A stretch of DNA of 11,153 nt from an uncultured Christensenellaceae bacterium (lineage in GTDB: Bacteria > Bacillota > Clostridia > Christensenellales > Pumilibacteraceae). Below, piece after piece: positions 6,451 through 11,153 of the stretch (position 1 is its first letter; each line of letters starts with the position of its first letter). The position numbers were made by a program, and so were the translations under genes. Under the pieces are notes generated by a model that did not search any database, was not told the DNA's origin, and was given only the letters and a program-made list of their open reading frames with translations. Location of the stretch: NCBI GenBank assembly GCA_910588315.1, contig CAJUQF010000063.1, forward strand, positions 1 to 11,153, read 5' to 3'.

Positions 6451-7855
6451 ATTTATTATGATCGTCGAGTTTGTCCAACAGTTTTCTGTCGGCGGCTATA
6501 CGGCGGAGCTTACGAATGGCGGCCGCGCGAGATTTGGCAAGCTTTTGTTCGGACAGATACAGTTCCCTGTCCTCCGGCGTCAATGCGTTCAAAAACGCAT
6601 CCTTAGCGATCTTGCGCATTGCCGCATCTTTCTTGCGCTTTTCCGTCTGCTCGGGCGTGGGGGATTTTTTGATCGGTCTCGGCTTGACAATCGACGCCCT
6701 ATACTCGTCCACTTTGCGCTGTTCTTCCGCGGATAGCGGCTTGACTTCCGCAAGCAAACTGCTGAGCTCTTCCGTCTGTTCTATTTCGAGCCGAGCGGAA
6801 AGTCCGCGATACTCGGCATAAGCCGCACGCGACGTTCTGCTGTCCGGCGGACGGCTTTCCGGTATTTCGCTTATTCTGCCGCCGGCTATCGCGAGCGGGG
6901 TCGTTCCGCCGATACGCGCCGCAGGCATAGGCGCGGAAAGTTCGGCGCCCGATAAAAGTTCGAGCATATCGGACGCGGCGCCGCTATTAAGCAGTTCCGC
7001 AGGTCCGAGCGCCACGCCGGGCTGCGGCAACTCCGGATACTCGATATTTTTCTCGAGCGGCTGCCCTTCGAAAAACGCGGGCGCGGTGGGGATACTCGTT
7101 ATGCCGATCTCTTCAATATTCGGCGCTATATCGGTCTTTATTCGCACGCCCTGACGGCATAGGATAACACCGTCCGCAGTCTGAACGGGAGTGAGCAATA
7201 TATGCTTGTCGCCCGACAGCGTAGTCATTATAAGCGTCTGTCCGTCCTCGGCTTGGCGCAACGTCGCGCCGGACGAGAGCGCCGCGGCAAGCGATTCCGG
7301 AGTATCGGGCGCGGGCAGACTGTCGAGGATAGCCGCGGTCTCGGGATTTTTAGGCAGTTCGTAATTGGACGCCTTGCAGAATTCATCCAAGCGCACTTTA
7401 GCCGCCTTGCGTTCGGCTTTACCGATCGGCTTGGAAGTTACCGTTTCCAATACGTCCATTACGACGGTTATCTCGTTGACGTTATCATATCTGAGATTTA
7501 CGCCCGAAAGCGTCTGCTCGCATTTTTTGAGCGCGGCATATTCGGCGGCACGTTTATCGCCCGCTTTAGCAATATAGATAAATAGTATCGCCACCGCAAC
7601 AATAAGCGCCAGACAGAAAAGCGATACGACGGCGCCTAACGGCGTATTCAAAAAAACAAAAAACGGCGACGAAACGCCTACCTTTTCGTAATACCCGGCT
7701 TTGAATAAAAACAGAAACGATATAACAGTAAGTACGGCAAAAAACGCCGCCGCGATCGCGCATGCGGTGATTATGGTTATTCGCGCGGCAAACGATATCA
7801 CTTTGTAAGACTCGTCGTCGCGCTCGGTCGTGTACTGCCTTCCGCCGTCTTCCAT
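6449..7855 (-). CDS. Unrecognised two-pass membrane protein with long cytoplasmic-type tail
   Basis: I do not recognise this 468-residue protein. A short charged N-terminus (1-18) precedes two hydrophobic segments (about 20-54 and 73-98) joined by a short loop. The next region (100-165) is charged and probably helical, including KPIGKAERKAAKVRLDEF. A middle region (200-250) has beta-like character (TLIMTTLSGDKHILLTP). A proline- and alanine-rich low-complexity stretch (250-345) follows. The C-terminus (355-468) is strongly charged and lysine/arginine-rich, probably helical or coiled-coil, and may bind nucleic acid or another protein. No catalytic motif is seen. It is a single-gene unit with its own perfect promoter and terminator. 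The ATG at 7855 is chosen because it is the only ATG at the start of the frame; there is no ribosome binding site, and the message appears leaderless. A GTG at codon 19 is the main alternative. Confidence 0.8.
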   Translation of the reverse strand: MEDGGRQYTTERDDESYKVISFAARITIITACAIAAAFFAVLTVISFLFLFKAGYYEKVGVSSPFFVFLNTPLGAVVSLFCLALIVAVAILFIYIAKAGDKRAAEYAALKKCEQTLSGVNLRYDNVNEITVVMDVLETVTSKPIGKAERKAAKVRLDEFCKASNYELPKNPETAAILDSLPAPDTPESLAAALSSGATLRQAEDGQTLIMTTLSGDKHILLTPVQTADGVILCRQGVRIKTDIAPNIEEIGITSIPTAPAFFEGQPLEKNIEYPELPQPGVALGPAELLNSGAASDMLELLSGAELSAPMPAARIGGTTPLAIAGGRISEIPESRPPDSRTSRAAYAEYRGLSARLEIEQTEELSSLLAEVKPLSAEEQRKVDEYRASIVKPRPIKKSPTPEQTEKRKKDAAMRKIAKDAFLNALTPEDRELYLSEQKLAKSRAAAIRKLRRIAADRKLLDKLDDHNK

Positions 7856-7862
7856 CGTGTAT

Positions 7863-7891
7863 ATTATAACACTTAATTATGTCCGTGTCAA
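7863..7891 (-). promoter_or_regulatory. Perfect-consensus promoter firing at the start codon of the unknown gene
   Basis: On the minus strand TTGACA (7886-7891), a 17-bp spacer and TATAAT (7863-7868). The -10 box ends 7 bases before the ATG at 7855, so the expected transcript start is at or next to the A of the ATG, implying a leaderless message. The promoter begins only about 9 bp after the T-run of the malG terminator. Confidence 0.8.
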
Positions 7892-7899
7892 CACCGCCG

Positions 7900-7933
7900 A
7901 ATAATAAAATCGGGTCCGCGATTCGAACCCGAT
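7900..7933 (-). terminator. Intrinsic terminator of the malEFG operon
   Basis: On the minus strand ATCGGGT (7927-7933) pairs with ACCCGAT (7909-7915) around an 11-nt loop, followed by TTTATTATT. It lies about 50 bp after the malG stop. The GGGTTCGAATC sequence in it resembles a tRNA T-arm, but there is no tRNA around it. Confidence 0.75.
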
Positions 7934-7982
7934 CTTACGACTTCGGAATATTATTTCGTCGGTCATTATGGAGGCATTTCCA

Positions 7983-8879
7983 TTATTCTTTTACTGCACC
8001 GGCGGTAAGACCGTTGACCATAAACTTGACCAGCGCGAAATACAGTATGATTATCGGTACTGCAATGAAAACCGAGCCTGCGGCGAACCGCGCAAACTCC
8101 GTATCGCCCAAGCTCATCAGTCCTACCGCGACGGTGTACATACCCTTATCTTTGAGCAGAAGTTTGGGCAGTATGAAGTCCGACCACGGCCACGTGAACG
8201 CGGTTATCAACGTATATACGATCATCGGCATAGCTATCGGCAGCGTGATCTTGATAAACACTTTCAGATTGCTCGCGCCGTCGATACGCGCCGCCTCGTA
8301 CATGGAATTGGGTATGGTATCGAAAAATCCTTTCTGAGTCAAATACCCCATCGGCGCACCGGCGGAATATATCAGCACCAAACCCCACAGCGAGTTTATC
8401 ATATCGAATTGCGTCATGAGCAAATACACCGCAGTCATCGCCATGAACGACGGGAACATGCCGAGCACCATTGTTATCTTCATTATGGCTTTGCGTCCGT
8501 TGAAACGAAATCTCGACATTACGTATGCAGTCAGTATAACGAGCAGTCCGCCGAGCAGCGCCGAACAAACTGCGATGATGAGCGTGTTCAAGAACCACTG
8601 CGGATAGTCGTACATCTTGGTATCGGTGAACAGTTTTACGAACGTGTCGACGCTGTACGAACTCGGGAAGAAGCCTTTGAACGTATACATCGATCCGCTT
8701 TCCGAGAACGAAGAAAGTACCAACCACAAAACGGGAAACGCAAAAATAAACGCTATTATGATCAGTCCGAGATATGTAAAGAAATATTCGCAAAAACGCT
8801 TGGGCGTAAGTTTCCTTCCGACATGCGATTTTTTGATCTGTTTGTTTATCAGTTTATCTGCCTTGCTTAACGAACTCAT
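7983..8879 (-). CDS. malG: Maltose/maltodextrin-type ABC transporter permease MalG
   Basis: Inner permease subunit of a carbohydrate uptake ABC transporter (CUT1 family), partner of MalF. The 298 residues match E. coli MalG (296). A charged N-terminus (1-30) precedes about six membrane segments, the first near 33-57. The EAA loop that docks onto the ATPase is EAARIDGASNLKVFIKITLP (195-214), fully conserved. The C-terminal GLTAGAVKE (290-298) closely resembles the MalG end. Its ATG overlaps the malF stop by 4 bp (ATGA), with AAGGAGG at 8890-8896 inside the malF end, so translation is coupled. The substrate is likely maltodextrin or a related oligosaccharide, by family resemblance only. Transcription ends at the hairpin just downstream. 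Confidence 0.95.
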   Translation of the reverse strand: MSSLSKADKLINKQIKKSHVGRKLTPKRFCEYFFTYLGLIIIAFIFAFPVLWLVLSSFSESGSMYTFKGFFPSSYSVDTFVKLFTDTKMYDYPQWFLNTLIIAVCSALLGGLLVILTAYVMSRFRFNGRKAIMKITMVLGMFPSFMAMTAVYLLMTQFDMINSLWGLVLIYSAGAPMGYLTQKGFFDTIPNSMYEAARIDGASNLKVFIKITLPIAMPMIVYTLITAFTWPWSDFILPKLLLKDKGMYTVAVGLMSLGDTEFARFAAGSVFIAVPIIILYFALVKFMVNGLTAGAVKE

Positions 8880-10321
8880 CTGTACATATCCTCCTTGCTA
8901 TATGACGGCGATTTGACGTAAACGAACAGCGATATCACTGCGGAGATCGCGAATATAATTATGCTTATCGCGGCGCCGAGCGAATAATATTTATTGTCTA
9001 TCGACAGGCTGTACAGCCAATTTATCAACAGGTCGGTATCGCTTGCGGCAAAGTACCCGTCGCAAGTTATACCGCCGCGAAGGAAGTAGAACACGCCGAA
9101 GTTATTGAAGTTTCCCACAAACTGACCGATAAGCACCGGCGTCGTCGCGAATATCACGAACGGCAGAGTTATCTTGATAAACTGCGTCCACGGACTCGCG
9201 CCGTCGATACGCGCCGCCTCGTAAAGATCGGGATTGAGATTTGCGAGTATGCCCGTTGCGAGCAGCATACTGCTCGGAACCGACAGCCAAGCGTTGACGA
9301 GCCAGCCTATCGTACGCGCGCTCCACTTGGAATCTATCCCGAAAAACAGTCTGCCAGTACCGCCGAGCTGTTCGATATAGTAGTTTATAGGTCCTTGATT
9401 GGAGAACATGAATTTGAACGCGAGTAACGTTATGAATCCCGGCACGGCGAACGCAAGTACGGGAAACGCGCGCCATATCTTTTTGCCCTTGACGATCTTT
9501 TTGTTGAGCAAAAGCGCTATACCCAATCCGCCGAAATAGTTCAGGAACGTCGACATGACCGCCCAAAGCAAGTTCCAGCCGAGTATCTTACCGAACGTCG
9601 ATCCGATGAGTCCCGTGGAAAAAAGTTGCTTGAAATTCGCAAATCCCGTCCAGCTTACGAGCGAGCCGGAAAGTACCACCTGTCCGCTGTAATCGGTAAA
9701 CGCCAAAAATATCATGAATATTATCGGCAGGATATTAAACACAAACACGCCGACGACAGGCAGAACGAGCGCCGTCACGTAGAAGTATTTGTCGAACATG
9801 CTCGCGAGCGACTGCTTTATCCCCGGTATCTTATTGCCGCGCGCGACATAGTCATAGTTGCGCTGCGCGTCGCGAATGTTTGCCAAATGCACCGCTATAA
9901 AGAATCCGGTTATAATAAACGCAAGCGTGCCGAGCAACATCATTATTACGGAGTTGTCGCCTTTTATCCCCAGCCACGGGTTTGGCGGGATCACGCCCAG
10001 CGAAAAGAAGTCGTACATCGCCTGCCCGCCCGCCAGCGCCATATAAACGACGTACGCGGCGAACATGAGCAAAAAAAGTATGCCTTTTACTATCTGCTTT
10101 TGCATGATCTGCCCGACGCCCATAAGACACATCGACGCTTTGACGGGCTTTGGCGCGTGCTTTATGTAACTGCCGCGCGCCGCTATACGCGACGGGATGT
10201 GTTTAAAATACCTGCCTATCCGCGCGAAGAAAGAACAAAACCGCGACGGGATATTTTTAAAATAATTTTTTATTCGCGTGCCCATACCCGGCGCGCCGTG
10301 ATAAATTTCGTAATCCGCCAT
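8876..10321 (-). CDS. malF: Maltose/maltodextrin-type ABC transporter permease MalF
   Basis: Permease subunit that pairs with MalG to form the translocation pore. The 481 residues are between the usual Gram-positive length (about 430-455) and E. coli MalF (514). Residues 1-60 are basic and carry a repeated motif, RIKNYFKNIPSR (16-27) and RIGRYFKHIPSR (34-45), with a degenerate third copy YIKHAP (52-57). Hydrophobic segments follow at about 80-97, 124-146, 182-207 and several more up to 470. The EAA loop for ATPase contact is EAARIDGASPWTQFIKITLP (368-387). The ATG at 10321 follows the malE stop by 9 bp, with AGGGGTG (10326-10332) overlapping that stop. It ends in the 4-bp overlap with malG. 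No ATPase gene is visible, which fits use of a shared MsmX-type ATPase encoded elsewhere. Confidence 0.95.
   Translation of the reverse strand: MADYEIYHGAPGMGTRIKNYFKNIPSRFCSFFARIGRYFKHIPSRIAARGSYIKHAPKPVKASMCLMGVGQIMQKQIVKGILFLLMFAAYVVYMALAGGQAMYDFFSLGVIPPNPWLGIKGDNSVIMMLLGTLAFIITGFFIAVHLANIRDAQRNYDYVARGNKIPGIKQSLASMFDKYFYVTALVLPVVGVFVFNILPIIFMIFLAFTDYSGQVVLSGSLVSWTGFANFKQLFSTGLIGSTFGKILGWNLLWAVMSTFLNYFGGLGIALLLNKKIVKGKKIWRAFPVLAFAVPGFITLLAFKFMFSNQGPINYYIEQLGGTGRLFFGIDSKWSARTIGWLVNAWLSVPSSMLLATGILANLNPDLYEAARIDGASPWTQFIKITLPFVIFATTPVLIGQFVGNFNNFGVFYFLRGGITCDGYFAASDTDLLINWLYSLSIDNKYYSLGAAISIIIFAISAVISLFVYVKSPSYSKEDMYR
8890..8896 (-). promoter_or_regulatory. Ribosome binding site of malG inside malF
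   Basis: AAGGAGG, 10 nt before the malG ATG and within the last codons of malF. With the ATGA overlap it supports coupled translation of the two permeases. Confidence 0.8.
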
Positions 10322-10325
10322 ATTT

Positions 10326-10332
10326 CACCCCT
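10326..10332 (-). promoter_or_regulatory. Ribosome binding site of malF overlapping the malE stop codon
   Basis: AGGGGTG on the minus strand, 4 nt before the malF ATG. It shares the last two bases of the malE TAG stop. Confidence 0.65.
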
Positions 10333-11153
10333 AATTCCCGAACGTATAGATCAGATTATATATATTGGTATTTACCGACTTCAATAATTTGTCGAGCGCG
10401 TCGTAATTGCATTTATCGCCGGACAGCGTATACTTCTTTGCCTCCTCGCGATACGGGTCGGTCGCTATATCGGTGAACGCGGTCTTGATCGGCGTCCATA
10501 TGCGATCCGCGCCCTTGACCGTCGGCATTATCGATATGCGTCCGCTTTCCACCATGTCGAAAAGACTGTGCGCGACGTCCGCCTGAACGGTACATACTTC
10601 GTTGCAGTCGCGCCGCACCGGCGCGATGCCGAGATACTCGTTGCGTTTGACTACCATTTCGTAGCTTGTCGCATAATTCAAAAACGCAAGCGCCGCTTTG
10701 GGATATTTCGTGTACGAGCTTATCGCATAACCGTTGATGCCGCCCATGACTACAGACGGTATAAGCTCGCCCTTTTCATCCGACAGATCGCCGGACGCGG
10801 GCAAGTCGGGTAGCGGCGTCGCGACGATGTTCTCTTCCGCTGCCGCACGCGCCGCGGAATCGCTCATGCCGCGCTTTTTATAAACTCTTACAAGTTCGTC
10901 GACCATAGTGCCGTACATATCCTGCGTGTTGTTGACCGCAAAATACGTGCCGGCGGCAAATTCGCTTTCGCGCGCAACGGTGATACCGTCGTCTATACAG
11001 CCGCTGTTCATGCTTTGCGCAAGCTGCAATATCACCCCTGCGCCGAGCTTTGCATCGTTTGCGTCGAAACCTATATCTTTAGTGTCGGTATTATTACTGC
11101 CGAACACGTATGCGCCGTAAGAAAACAGATATCCGCACGAAAAGTAAGGATCG
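10331..11153 (-). CDS. malE: Maltose-type sugar-binding lipoprotein MalE (5' end cut by window edge)
   Basis: Extracellular solute-binding protein that captures the sugar and delivers it to MalF-MalG. The frame is open to the right edge, and 273 C-terminal residues are visible of about 400-420 expected; the signal peptide and any lipobox lie outside. DPYFSCGYLFSYGAYVFGSN (visible residues 1-20) and VVMGGINGYAISSYTKYPKA (135-154) are strongly MalE-like, as is KRNEYLGIAPVRRD (169-182). The GTG at 11107 is an internal codon, not the start. Between GTYFAVNN and VATPLPDLP there is a longer helical segment (about 76-109) than usual for the family. Five cysteines are visible (6, 52, 183, 187, 248), many for an exported protein. 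It is the upstream gene of malEFG; its promoter is not in the window. Confidence 0.93.
   Translation of the reverse strand, partial: DPYFSCGYLFSYGAYVFGSNNTDTKDIGFDANDAKLGAGVILQLAQSMNSGCIDDGITVARESEFAAGTYFAVNNTQDMYGTMVDELVRVYKKRGMSDSAARAAAEENIVATPLPDLPASGDLSDEKGELIPSVVMGGINGYAISSYTKYPKAALAFLNYATSYEMVVKRNEYLGIAPVRRDCNEVCTVQADVAHSLFDMVESGRISIMPTVKGADRIWTPIKTAFTDIATDPYREEAKKYTLSGDKCNYDALDKLLKSVNTNIYNLIYTFGN

Noticed and set aside
7905..7935. A tRNA T-arm-like sequence (GGGTTCGAATC on the minus strand)
   Set aside because: No acceptor, D or anticodon arms can be built around it. The stem plus T-run is better read as the malEFG terminator.
10331..11107. A complete 258-residue protein starting at a GTG at 11107
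   Set aside because: The same frame continues open to the window edge with clear MalE-like residues (DPYFSCGYLFSYGAY), so the GTG is an internal valine codon of a truncated gene.
1..11153. CRISPR arrays, insertion sequences, rRNA or tRNA genes, phage genes
   Set aside because: No regularly spaced repeats, transposase or integrase motifs, tRNA cloverleaf or rRNA-like sequence were seen on either strand.

Overview
This window reads as part of a Bacillota chromosome, probably a gut-type Clostridia. The reasons are the class II (Firmicutes-type) galactose-1-phosphate uridylyltransferase, strong AAGGAG-type ribosome binding sites, a Gram-positive style MalEFG transporter with no ATPase gene beside it, and intermediate GC with GC-rich third codon positions. 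The exact genus cannot be read from the sequence. Every gene lies on the minus strand except one AraC-family regulator. Both window edges cut through genes.

Layout from left to right. Positions 1-3237 hold a minus-strand Leloir operon, transcribed galT, galK, galE, with gaps of 12 and 18 bp; galE runs off the left edge. A divergent control region (3238-3584) carries a minus-strand promoter for galT and a perfect-consensus plus-strand promoter for an AraC-family regulator (3585-4457). The regulator has an unusually long, structured leader of about 208 nt, bracketed by two 15-bp direct repeats. A cardiolipin synthase gene follows (about 4613-6154, minus), convergent with araC and with its own promoter near 6300-6328. 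Next is an unrecognised two-pass membrane protein (6449-7855, minus), with a perfect-consensus promoter that appears to start transcription at the ATG itself, and a strong terminator that overlaps its stop codon. The right end (7983-11153, minus) is a maltose/maltodextrin-type ABC importer: malE (cut by the right edge), malF and malG, tightly coupled and ended by a hairpin terminator.

Together the window describes carbohydrate uptake and galactose catabolism: an importer for an oligosaccharide, and conversion of galactose-1-phosphate and UDP-glucose to glucose-1-phosphate and UDP-galactose, with UDP-galactose recycled by GalE. The AraC protein, placed back to back with galT, is the obvious candidate regulator of the gal operon. 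The cardiolipin synthase and the unknown membrane protein have no clear link to the sugar genes. Most of the window is ordinary housekeeping or accessory metabolism. The least explained parts are the structured araC leader with its repeats, the apparently leaderless start of the unknown gene, and the repeated N-terminal motif in MalF.
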